Source of the DNA: Dietzia sp. NCCP-2495 | GTDB lineage: Bacteria; Actinomycetota; Actinomycetes; Mycobacteriales; Mycobacteriaceae | NCBI RefSeq assembly: GCF_026011735.1 | Contig: NZ_BRVN01000008.1 | Span: 62,001 to 126,000, forward strand | Length of the DNA stretch: 64,000 nt | Direction of reading: 5' to 3' | Part shown: piece by piece, positions 56,862 through 64,000 of the stretch | How the letters are laid out: each line of letters opens with the position of its first letter | Position numbering within the stretch: the stretch's first letter is position 1 | Position numbers and translations under genes: made by a program | The notes under the pieces: generated by a model | Databases searched by the model: none | Told to the model about the DNA's origin: nothing | The model's input: the letters and a program-made list of their open reading frames with translations, nothing else

Positions 56862-56973
56862 GTGTTTGCCGTGGCGCAAAAGCGGGTCCGTTAAGGAGTC
56901 GCCGGGCCGCTTCCGCAACTAGAGTGGGCGATGCGACGCGCCCCCGTCCCGGGCGCGGGAGAGGACTGGTCAC

Positions 56974-58203
56974 ATGGCCCCGCCCTCTGTCGTCACGTTC
57001 GTTCTGGCCGGCGGTGCCGGGTCGCGGCTGCGTGCGCTCACCAGGGACCGCGCCAAGCCCGCCGTGCCGTTCGGCGCCGGTTACCACCTGGTGGACTTCG
57101 CACTGAGCAACGCTGCGAATTCCGGATTCCGGGACGTCTGGGTGATCCAGCAGTTCCATCCCGTGTCGCTCGGCGCCCACCTGCGCAGCGGCCGCCCCTG
57201 GGATCTGGACCGTCTCGACGGGGGCCTGCTGGTCCTGCATCCGTCGCAGGGCACCGGTCGCGACGGATTCCACTCCGGTACGACCGACGCGCTGTGGAAG
57301 CAGGTCGAACCGCTACGCAGGGCGGCACCCGAGGTGACCGTCGTGGTCAGTGCGGACGCGGTGTACCGCCTGGACTACGAGGCGATCGTGCGCGACCACC
57401 TGGCGTCGTTCGCGGAGGTCACGATGGTGACCACGCGCGTGGATCCGCGCGACGCCGGCCGGTACGGGGTGGTGGAGGTCGACGACGACGGCGCCGTCAC
57501 CGCCTACAGTCACAAACCCGAGGACCCGTCCTCCGACCTGGTCTGCGCCGAGATCTTCGTCTTCAACACCGCGGCCCTGATCTCCAGGCTCGAGGCCGCC
57601 CATGAAGAGGCGCTCACCGCCGGGGACGGCGATCCCGGGGATCTCGGGGAGAACGTGCTACCGGCGATGGTCGCCGCCGGGCATGCGCGTCAGTGGCGGC
57701 ATGACGGCTACTGGCGCGATGTGGGCACGGTCGCGTCGTACTGGGCCGGACACATGGACCTATTGGGCGAGCCGCCTGTTCATGAGCTCGACGTTCCCGG
57801 ATGGCCGCTGCGGACGGCGTCGTCGTTCAGCGGGCCGGCCCGGACAGGGCCACAGGCGGAGGTCACCCGATCGCTCCTGGGGCGCGGGGCGGTGATCCTC
57901 GGCATGGTGGAGCACTCCGTGATCGGACCCGGGGTGGTCGTCGAGCACGGCGCGGTGGTCCGCGACAGCGTGATCCTCCCCGGGGCCGTGGTGCGGGCCG
58001 GTGCCCGGGTGGGGACCGCAGTGGTCGATTCCGGGGTCGAGGTTCCGGTCGACGCCCGGATCGGCGAGCACCAGGCTGGTGCGGGCGAGGCGACGGTGCA
58101 GGTGGCACTGCTGTCGCACGCCCAGGACGGCCCGCGTCCGAGTGGGTTCACCTTGCTTGCGGGCGAGATGGACCCGCCAGTCGACGAAGACCCCCGCACC
58201 TGA
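56974..58203 (+). CDS. GlgC-like nucleotidyltransferase (glucose-1-phosphate adenylyltransferase family)
   Basis: 409 residues. The nucleotide-binding loop VLAGGAGSRLRALTRDRAKPA is present near the N-terminus, followed by ALSNAANSGFRDVWVIQQF, VVVSADAVYRLDY, YSHKPEDPSSD and GYWRDVGTVASYWAGHMDL. A C-terminal left-handed beta-helix (about 300-380) is typical of GlgC. The canonical enzyme makes ADP-glucose for glycogen and related glucans. The start is ATG 56974 with GAGAGGA 8 bases upstream; TAGAGT at 56920-56925 is a likely -10, giving a leader of about 40 bases. Divergent from the siderophore operon. Confidence 0.83.
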   Translation: MAPPSVVTFVLAGGAGSRLRALTRDRAKPAVPFGAGYHLVDFALSNAANSGFRDVWVIQQFHPVSLGAHLRSGRPWDLDRLDGGLLVLHPSQGTGRDGFHSGTTDALWKQVEPLRRAAPEVTVVVSADAVYRLDYEAIVRDHLASFAEVTMVTTRVDPRDAGRYGVVEVDDDGAVTAYSHKPEDPSSDLVCAEIFVFNTAALISRLEAAHEEALTAGDGDPGDLGENVLPAMVAAGHARQWRHDGYWRDVGTVASYWAGHMDLLGEPPVHELDVPGWPLRTASSFSGPARTGPQAEVTRSLLGRGAVILGMVEHSVIGPGVVVEHGAVVRDSVILPGAVVRAGARVGTAVVDSGVEVPVDARIGEHQAGAGEATVQVALLSHAQDGPRPSGFTLLAGEMDPPVDEDPRT

Positions 58204-58281
58204 CCTGCGGGCAGCGACCGGCCCGGACACCCGGGCAGCTGAACGTGAGGTGACTTCGGGGCGGAAAGAACCGCGCGGCGC

Positions 58282-58287
58282 TAGGCT
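58282..58287 (+). promoter_or_regulatory. -10 box of leaderless LLM oxidoreductase promoter
   Basis: TAGGCT ends 7 bases before the ATG at 58295. Confidence 0.45.
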
Positions 58288-58294
58288 CGCGGCC

Positions 58295-59281
58295 ATGCGA
58301 TTCGGACTGTTTCTTCCCCAGGGCTGGCGGCTCGACCTGGTGGACGTCCCGCCCGCCGGGCACTGGCCTGCTATCTCGGAGCTCGCCGCGCGTGCCGACT
58401 CGGGCCCGTGGGAGTCCGTGTGGGTCTATGACCACATGCACACCTCCCCGCTGACCCGGACCGAGGCGACGCACGAGGCGTGGAGCCTGATGTCGGCGCT
58501 CGGGGCGGTGACCTCCCGCATCCGCCTGGGACAGATGTGCACCTGTATCGGGTACCGGAACCCGGCGATGCTGGCGAAGATCGCGGCGACCGTCGACGTG
58601 ATCTCGGGCGGCCGCGTCGAAATGGGGATCGGCGCCGGATGGTACGAGCACGAATGGCGCGCCTACGGCTTCGGGTTCCCGTCCGGCGGGGAGCGGCTGG
58701 CCATGCTCGACGAGGGTGTCCGTATCATGCTCGACGCGTGGTCGGACGGTGTCGCCTCCCTGCACGGCGACCACTATCAGGTGGACGGTGCGATCGTGCA
58801 GCCCCGACCCCTGCAGGAGGGTGGCATCCCACTGTGGATCGCCGGCGGCGGGGAGCGGAAGACCCTGCGGATCGCGGCCCGCCACGCGGACTACACGAAT
58901 TTCGACGGCACCCCGGACGGCTTTGCCCACAAGTCCGAGGTGCTGCGCGGCCACTGCGCCGACATCGGTCGAGATCCGGCGGAGATCACCCGCACCGCGA
59001 ACTACAACGTGGCGATCGGCGAGACCGAGCGGGAGGTCGCTGACCGGCTCGCGTTCATCCACGACCGGATGGCCCGCCACGTCGGCGCCGAGGAGGCGGA
59101 CCGGCAACTGGGCGCCTATCAGGGATTGCCGGCAGTGGGTACCCCCGAGCAGATCATCGAAAATCTGGCCGGGCTCAAGGCACAGGGGATGGAGTACGGG
59201 ATCTTTTATTTCCCGGAGATCGCCACCGACACCTCGGGCCTCGAGCTGTTCGAACGGGAGGTCATCCCGGCCCTGAGCTGA
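58295..59281 (+). CDS. LLM class F420-type flavin-dependent oxidoreductase
   Basis: 328-residue luciferase-like TIM-barrel enzyme. The N-terminal MRFGLFLPQGWRLDLVD, ESVWVYDHMHTSPLTR, IRLGQMCTCIGYRNPAMLAK and ISGGRVEMGIGAGWYEHEW are typical of F420-dependent LLM proteins of mycobacteria and relatives. The substrate is unknown. The start is ATG 58295, from leaderless -10 spacing. It is followed after 41 bases by a CoA-transferase pseudogene. Confidence 0.88.
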   Translation: MRFGLFLPQGWRLDLVDVPPAGHWPAISELAARADSGPWESVWVYDHMHTSPLTRTEATHEAWSLMSALGAVTSRIRLGQMCTCIGYRNPAMLAKIAATVDVISGGRVEMGIGAGWYEHEWRAYGFGFPSGGERLAMLDEGVRIMLDAWSDGVASLHGDHYQVDGAIVQPRPLQEGGIPLWIAGGGERKTLRIAARHADYTNFDGTPDGFAHKSEVLRGHCADIGRDPAEITRTANYNVAIGETEREVADRLAFIHDRMARHVGAEEADRQLGAYQGLPAVGTPEQIIENLAGLKAQGMEYGIFYFPEIATDTSGLELFEREVIPALS

Positions 59282-59322
59282 GTCACCGCCCGTCGATCCA
59301 TCCGACCGAGAGCAGACTCCCG

Positions 59323-60614
59323 ATGAGGAATGCCCAGTACCAAGAACTTCCCCCTGAGTCGATCCTCGATCACGTCGCACCGGGGATGCACATCATCTCG
59401 CCGATCCAGAACGGCCTACCGCCCGCCTTGTTGGCGCCCTGGACGACGGCGCCGAGCGGCTGGAGGACGTGACGATCCATCACATGGACCCGTGGGAGTC
59501 CCTACCCTTCATGGAGGGCGCGTACCCGGGGCGGCTCCGGCACGTCGACTACTTCCTGGGGCCGGGGTCGCGGAAGAACTTCCATGACGGTCACTGCGAC
59601 CTCGTGCCGGTCGACTTCGCCCAGGTTCCCGCGACGATGCGGGAGTCCTCGCCGCCCGGGCTTGCGGTCACCACGGTGTCCGAGATCGACGAGCACGGGT
59701 ACTTCTCGATGGAAACCAACGCGGACTAAGTCGCGTCGTTCATCGGTCGGGTGCCGTTCTTCGTCGAGGTCAACGCCGATATGCCCCGCATGTTCGGCCG
59801 CAACCACATTCACCTCTAACAAGTCGTGGGGGTGACGCGTAACGACGCACCGATGATCACCGTTGAGCCTCCGACCCCGGGCGAGGTCGACGACGCGATC
59901 GCTGCCCTCATCGCCGAGCAGGTCCCCGACGGCGCGTGTCTCCAGCTCGGGGTGGACAAGCTGCCCAACGCGTTCCTGTCGAAGCTGACCGGACACAAGA
60001 ACCTCGGCATCCACACCGAGGCGCTGTCCGGCGGGGTGATGGACCTCGTCGAGGCCGGGGTGATCGACGGGTCACGCAAGACCGGGCACCCGTTCAAGCA
60101 TGTGACGACGTTCGCCGTCGGATCCGCGCGGCTCATGAGCTGGCTGCACGACAATCCGTCGGTCGCGATGCTGCCGGTGGCTGTTGTCAACGACCCCCGC
60201 GTCATCGGGCAGGAGCGCAATCTGTACTCCGTGAACGCCACCAGCGAGGTCGATCTGTACGGTCAGGCGGCGTCGGAGACGATCGCGGGGCACTACTGGT
60301 CGGGCGCCGGGGGTCAGGCCGACTTCGCGCGCGGTTGCCGGTTCTCTCCCGGCGGTCGCGGGTTTATCGTCACTCCTTCCCAGACCTCCAAGGGGGTCAG
60401 CCGCATCACCCTGTCGCTCACGCCGGGCAGCCCGGTGACCAAGCACAAGAACATCATCGAGAACGTGGTCACCGAATACGGCATCGCCTCGCTGCGGGGC
60501 AGATCGGTGGCGGACCGGGCCGCCGCCCTCATCGCCTTCGCGCATCCCGACCACCGCGAGCGGCTGAGTCGGAAGGCACGGGACGCGGGTCTGACCCGTC
60601 GGGCTCTCATGTGA
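59323..60614 (+). pseudogene. Acetyl-CoA hydrolase/4-hydroxybutyrate CoA-transferase family, disrupted
   Basis: The reading starts at ATG 59323 (MRNAQYQELPPESILDHVAP, then SPIQNGLPPALL). A frameshift at about 59430-59440 moves it to the frame of ALDDGAERLEDVTIHHMDPW. That frame is cut by TAA at 59727-59729 (after METNAD) and by TAA at 59817-59819 (after NHIHL), then stays open to 60614. The remainder carries the family motifs GRNHIH, LQLGVDKLPNAFL, HWS-like YWSGAGGQADFARG and VVTEYGIASLRGRS. The full-length protein of about 430 residues is otherwise well conserved, so decay is recent. The 262-residue ORF from 59826 alone would lack the first domain. Confidence 0.85.
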
Positions 60615-60732
60615 GCCGGGCGTTGACGGGCGCCAGCCGCCGGTAGTCCGGTAGCGCCACACGGCGGTAGGGATTAGGTTCCGGAGGCACTGAAGACCCT
60701 GCACGAACAGTGACCCGGAAAAGGAGACCGCC

Positions 60733-61299
60733 ATGGATCCCGTGATCTGGATAGTTATCGCGGTGATCGCGTTGATCATCGTCATCGCGCTCATCGCTCT
60801 GGCCGCCCGGAACAACAATCGGAAGAAGCTGACGGAAGCGTCGGAACTGCGCCGCGACGCCCGTCAACGCGAGAAGAGGCTGGACCATCAGGAGGCCGCG
60901 GCTCGTGAGCAGGAACACCGGGCAGGCGCCGCCGAGCAGGAAGCCAGGGCCAAGTCCGCGGAGGCGGACATGCTCCGCGCCGAGGCCGACCAACGCCGTG
61001 GGGCACTCGACGAGCAGAAGAGCGCCGTGCGGCGGATGGAGCGCACCGCGGAGAAGCTCGATCCCCGCCACCGGGCTGACGACGATGCCCGGCTCGATGA
61101 CCGATCCCGCGATCGGGGCGCCGGCCCGGGCTACGACCAGGGGCGCCACCGCGTACGGACCGACGGCGCTGACGATCCGCTGGATTCGGGCGCGGGCGCC
61201 GCGAGCAGTGGGCCGGGCGCCGGTCCGGACGGCCGCCGGGCCCCGGGCCCGCTCGATGATGCGCCCGGCCGTATCGATCCGGACGCATCTCGACACTAG
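60733..61299 (+). CDS. Membrane-anchored coiled-coil protein
   Basis: 188 residues. The N-terminal transmembrane helix (about 4-24, Ile/Val/Ala-rich) is followed by a charged Ala/Glu/Arg/Gln-rich coiled coil (about 28-110), then a disordered Asp/Arg/Gly-rich tail. No enzyme motif is present. The start is ATG 60733 with AAAGGAG 7 bases upstream. The function is unknown; the layout suits a membrane scaffold or stress protein. Confidence 0.72.
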   Translation: MDPVIWIVIAVIALIIVIALIALAARNNNRKKLTEASELRRDARQREKRLDHQEAAAREQEHRAGAAEQEARAKSAEADMLRAEADQRRGALDEQKSAVRRMERTAEKLDPRHRADDDARLDDRSRDRGAGPGYDQGRHRVRTDGADDPLDSGAGAASSGPGAGPDGRRAPGPLDDAPGRIDPDASRH

Positions 61300-61360
61300 G
61301 AGACCGCAGGCTGGTCGGTCGTCTCGGCGGTGGAGGCGGCCGACCCGCTCCAGGCCTGCG

Positions 61361-62131
61361 TCAGGCCGGCACGGCCCGGCGCGACCGGCCGCCGAACAGT
61401 GGCTCGTACAGCGCGCCTGCGATGAGCGCGCCCACGATCGGAGCCAGCCAGAACAGCCAGAGCTGGCCCGGGGCGCCGTCGCCGTTGAAGAAGGCGACAG
61501 CGGTGGAGCGGGCCGGGTTGACCGAGGTGTTGGTGATCGGGATCGAGATGAGGTGGATCAGCGTCAGGGTGAGACCGATCGCGGCGGGTGCCGCGGCGGC
61601 GGGAGCGCGCCGGTCGGTCGCACCGAGGATCACCGTCACGAATATCGCGGTGAGCACGATCTCGATGATCAGTGCCGAGAGCAGTCCGTAGCCGTCGGGC
61701 GAGTTCGCGCCGTACCCGTTCGCGGCCATGTTCCCGGCGGCCTCGAACCCGTCCTTGCCGCTGGCGACGAGAAGGATCACCGCGCCGGCCACGAGCCCGC
61801 CGACGACCTGGCTGACGATGTAGATCGGGGCCTTTGCCCAGGGGAGCCTGCCGGCGGTCGCGGCGCCGATGGTCACCGCGGGGTTGAAGTGGCCGCCGGA
61901 GATGTGTCCGAGCGCGTAGGCGCCGGTGAGGACGGTGAGGCCGAACGCCAGGGCGACGCCGAGGTAGCCCACGCCCACGGCGATGTCCACCTCGTCGGCG
62001 GTGGCCACCTGGACGGCTGCGAAGACGGCGGTGCCACAGCCGCCGAGCACGAGCCAGAACGTTCCGATGATCTCCGCGGCCACGACCGAGGTGGTCGAGG
62101 GAGTGGCCGGTGGGGTCGTTGTGTCGGTCAT
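61361..62131 (-). CDS. Aquaporin (AqpZ-like MIP channel)
   Basis: 256-residue major intrinsic protein with six transmembrane helices and two NPA half-helices: [12 protein letters not shown] near residue 83 and [15 protein letters not shown] near 205. The second NPA followed by ArgSer and the general length favour a water-selective AqpZ type over a glycerol facilitator. The start is ATG 62131. Confidence 0.91.
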   Translation of the reverse strand: MTDTTTPPATPSTTSVVAAEIIGTFWLVLGGCGTAVFAAVQVATADEVDIAVGVGYLGVALAFGLTVLTGAYALGHISGGHFNPAVTIGAATAGRLPWAKAPIYIVSQVVGGLVAGAVILLVASGKDGFEAAGNMAANGYGANSPDGYGLLSALIIEIVLTAIFVTVILGATDRRAPAAAAPAAIGLTLTLIHLISIPITNTSVNPARSTAVAFFNGDGAPGQLWLFWLAPIVGALIAGALYEPLFGGRSRRAVPA

Positions 62132-62266
62132 ACGTCGAATCCCTCCTGCTCAGGGCGCCCCGTGTCGGCGGCGACAGGTGTGTGGGGAGCGTCACAACGA
62201 CGCGGCCCGTAAGGGAATGTTACTTCCGGACCCGAGCGGGGTTGGGCGTCATCGTCGGCGCGGCGG

Positions 62267-63010
62267 TCACCGGTCCAGGAGCGCGGGGAGGACCTGCCCC
62301 GCCTGAGCGCGCAGGTGGACCGAGACCTCGCGTCCCAGGCCCGAGGGCCCTGGGTTGACCTCGACCACCGGGACGCCGTGGGAGGCCGCGAGGGAGGGGA
62401 GTGACGCGGCGGGGTGGACCAGGCCTGAGGTGCCGACGACGACGACGGCGGACGCCGCGGTGACGGCGGTGACAGCGGCCTCCCACGGGGCCTCCGGGAG
62501 CGATTCGCCGAACCACACGACCCCCGGCCGGGCCCGCCCGTCGCAGTGCGTGCAGAGGGGAGGGGCGAGTCGATCCACAAGCTCCGGCGGGGGCGGACCC
62601 GCGTCGACGGGTGCGGCGCACGTGTCGCAGCGGTGGGCGAACAGGCTGCCGTGGACGTGGTGCACCCGGCGTGAGCCGGCCCGCTCGTGGAGGTCGTCGA
62701 CGTTCTGGGTCACCACCGTCACGTCGCGGTGGGCCTGCGCCTCGGCCACGGCCAGGTGGCCGGCGTTGGGTTCCGCCGTGGACACCAGGTGTTCCCGCCA
62801 GCGGTACCAGGCCCAGACCGTGTCCCGGTCGCGTCGCCAGGCGCCTGGCGTGGCCAGTTCGGTGGGGTCGTAGCGTTCCCACAGGCCGGTCTGGGCGTCG
62901 CGGAACGTCGGTACGCCGCTCTCCGCGCTCATCCCGGCGCCGCTGAGGACGACGAGGGGCCCGCCGCGCTGCAGTGCGCGGCGGGCCCTGGTCAACTCGT
63001 CAGTGTTCAC
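62267..63010 (-). CDS. Sir2-family NAD-dependent protein deacylase
   Basis: 247-residue sirtuin. NAD-binding motifs are LSGAGMSAESGVPTFRD and TQNVDDLHERAG, the catalytic His is in HHVHGSLF, the zinc ligands are in CDTC and CTHC, and VVVVGTSGLVHPAASLP follows. It removes acyl groups from lysines. The start is uncertain: I chose GTG 63010 because the sirtuin core begins shortly after. A GTG at 63040 or the open frame upstream would add a few residues, the latter running into the neighbour's 3' end and a tandem repeat. Confidence 0.88.
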   Translation of the reverse strand: MNTDELTRARRALQRGGPLVVLSGAGMSAESGVPTFRDAQTGLWERYDPTELATPGAWRRDRDTVWAWYRWREHLVSTAEPNAGHLAVAEAQAHRDVTVVTQNVDDLHERAGSRRVHHVHGSLFAHRCDTCAAPVDAGPPPPELVDRLAPPLCTHCDGRARPGVVWFGESLPEAPWEAAVTAVTAASAVVVVGTSGLVHPAASLPSLAASHGVPVVEVNPGPSGLGREVSVHLRAQAGQVLPALLDR

Positions 63011-63046
63011 GGCGTCTGTGCCGACCTCGCTGATGTCCACGTCGTG

Positions 63047-63082
63047 GGCATCGAAGACCGGGTCGGCATCGAAGACCGGGTC
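63047..63082. repeat. 18-bp tandem duplication
   Basis: GGCATCGAAGACCGGGTC twice in a row (63047-63064 and 63065-63082), just past the stop of the exported-protein gene and before the sirtuin start. Confidence 0.9.
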
Positions 63083-63773
63083 AGCCGACGAAGGCGGTTC
63101 CCACGGTGGGGAGCGGCTGGCAGTTGACCGTCTTGCCGTCCTCGAGCGCAGTGGTGACGCCACCCTGGAGGACCATCAAGACCTGGCCGGGGCCGGTGTC
63201 GGCGACACCGTTGACGGTGGCCGGGCCACCTTCGTTGATGCCGTTGTACGTCAGCACGGTCTGGCCGCGCCGGCCGTTGGAGATGTTGACCCAGTCCACG
63301 GTCATCGGCTGGATCTGGTGCTCCGCCACACCCTCGGTGCCCAGGGCGGTGAACACGAAGCCCAGCTGGCCGGCGGGGACGCCGGGCAGCGGGAGATCGG
63401 CCGGGCCGGGGATGGCGGTGGCCGCGCCGACGGCGGTCTGGTCGCCCCCGATGCAGTTCTGCATGATCGTCGGGTAGGCGAACTGGGCGATGGTGGGCCC
63501 GTTCTCCGGGATCGGGGTGCCCGGCTCGCCGGTGCCGCGGAAGAAGCCGACCAGGCGGAGGATGGTGCCGCGGGTGTCCTCGGGGATCCACTGCTGATCA
63601 GCGAGACCCTCGATCGCCTGGAGGACCGGTTCCGTCGGACGGCCGAGCTCGTCGAGCGACTGGGAACTGGCGGTGGCGGGGGAGGCGAGGCCGACCGCGA
63701 TGGCGGCGACGGCACCGATGCCGACGGTCCGGAACGAGGTCCTGAGCGAGTGGCGGGTCACTGGCGAGTCCAT
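63081..63773 (-). CDS. Exported protein of unknown function
   Basis: 230 residues with a Sec signal peptide: basic start, hydrophobic IGAVAAIAVGLA, likely cleavage after PATA near residue 30. The mature domain contains two cysteines (MQNCIGGDQ and KTVNCQPLP) that could form a disulfide, and repeated Gly-rich strands suggesting a beta-structure. It resembles secreted proteins common in mycolic-acid bacteria, but I cannot assign a family. The start is ATG 63773 with GAAGA just upstream. Confidence 0.78.
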   Translation of the reverse strand: MDSPVTRHSLRTSFRTVGIGAVAAIAVGLASPATASSQSLDELGRPTEPVLQAIEGLADQQWIPEDTRGTILRLVGFFRGTGEPGTPIPENGPTIAQFAYPTIMQNCIGGDQTAVGAATAIPGPADLPLPGVPAGQLGFVFTALGTEGVAEHQIQPMTVDWVNISNGRRGQTVLTYNGINEGGPATVNGVADTGPGQVLMVLQGGVTTALEDGKTVNCQPLPTVGTAFVG

Positions 63774-63920
63774 TCTTCGGATGGGGCAGGGGGACCGTAC
63801 GGCGAGCCGGGCGGTCGACTGCTTGATGTTCCCACAACGCCCTTCGGCGTGGACACCGGGGAGCATTGTGCTGCGCTATATGGGGCCAGTGTTACAGACG
63901 TTGCGTGTGTTGTAAATAAC

Positions 63921-64000
63921 ATGGCGGCGTCCGCCGCTCCTACCCGGGTGCCGTTGACGTGCCGGAACCTTTCGCGGGTCCCGCTCGGGCGGGTGTTGGC
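63921..64000 (+). CDS. Possible gene start running off the right edge
   Basis: ATG 63921 opens a frame (from MAASAAPTRVPLTCRNLSRV) that stays open to the window end. An AT-rich TTGTAAATAAC lies directly upstream in an otherwise GC-rich region, and TTACA/TGTAA arms (63891-63895 and 63910-63914) flank the promoter-like area. Twenty-six codons are too few to identify a family. The rest of 63774-63920 shows no gene. Confidence 0.3.
   Translation, partial: MAASAAPTRVPLTCRNLSRVPLGRVL

Noticed and set aside
59826-60614. A standalone 262-residue CoA-transferase gene
   Set aside because: The upstream sequence continues the same family in the same frame, broken only by two stops and a frameshift, so this is the 3' part of a pseudogene.

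Overview
The window is high-GC actinobacterial chromosome from the mycolic-acid-bacteria group (Mycobacteriales). A Dietzia-like genome is my best guess but is not proven. The evidence is GC-rich codon use, many genes that look leaderless, a DtxR/IdeR-type iron box, monomeric isocitrate dehydrogenase, LGFP-repeat lipoproteins, and a left arm (thiolase, phoH2, fumC, glpX, DUF4245, xseB-xseA, lipid-droplet protein, ispH, DUF6542, AI-2E-type permease, ychF) whose order resembles the M. tuberculosis Rv1095-Rv1112 neighbourhood. I saw no tRNA, rRNA or CRISPR array.

Layout. 1-12460: conserved housekeeping genes for central carbon, isoprenoid and DNA-repair functions. 12461-17369: a two-gene Type III restriction-modification island (mod-res) inserted in the last codons of ychF. 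The original ychF ending (Phe-Arg-Phe-Asn-Val-stop) survives at 17370-17387 on the far side of the island, followed by decayed higB-higA toxin-antitoxin remnants. 17800-23650: accessory region with an NmrA-like oxidoreductase, YtoQ, a seven-repeat RCC1-like propeller, a truncated RluA-type pseudouridine synthase, a lipoprotein and a frameshifted small gene, with several short tandem repeats. 23647-37300: metabolic and transport genes, including icd, a two-subunit ABC exporter with complementary degenerate ATP sites, dodecin, a PEP-mutase/ICL-family enzyme, DinB-like, an RluA-family gene with a cation antiporter, an LLM oxidoreductase and ilvD. 37380-42733: phoU, then a five-gene operon (DUF4242, acyl-CoA-dehydrogenase-like, ABC ATPase, Tat-exported binding protein, permease) preceded by a 9-2-9 palindrome placed like a repressor operator. 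42824-52798: small stress and envelope genes, a CPBP protease and Bcr/CflA exporter overlapping tail to tail, two LGFP lipoproteins, class I fumarase and PCMT. 52849-56782: an iron-regulated FecBCDE siderophore uptake operon with a DtxR box. 56974-64000: GlgC-like protein, an LLM oxidoreductase, a CoA-transferase pseudogene with a frameshift and two stops, a membrane coiled-coil protein, aquaporin, Sir2 and an exported protein.

How genes work together. Two unrelated fumarases (class II fumC and Fe-S class I) and monomeric Icd cover TCA-cycle steps; glpX supports gluconeogenesis and ilvD branched-chain amino acid synthesis. The siderophore operon has a hairpin between the binding protein and the permease genes, probably setting unequal expression. 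Many adjacent same-strand genes overlap by GTGA, ATGA or TGATG, consistent with translational coupling.

The most notable structures are the R-M island that replaces the YchF C-terminus, the self-complementing ABC half-transporters, an unannotated 39-residue ORF coupled to phoH2, and several fresh gene lesions (CoA-transferase, rluA-like, small gene at 23 kb, higBA).
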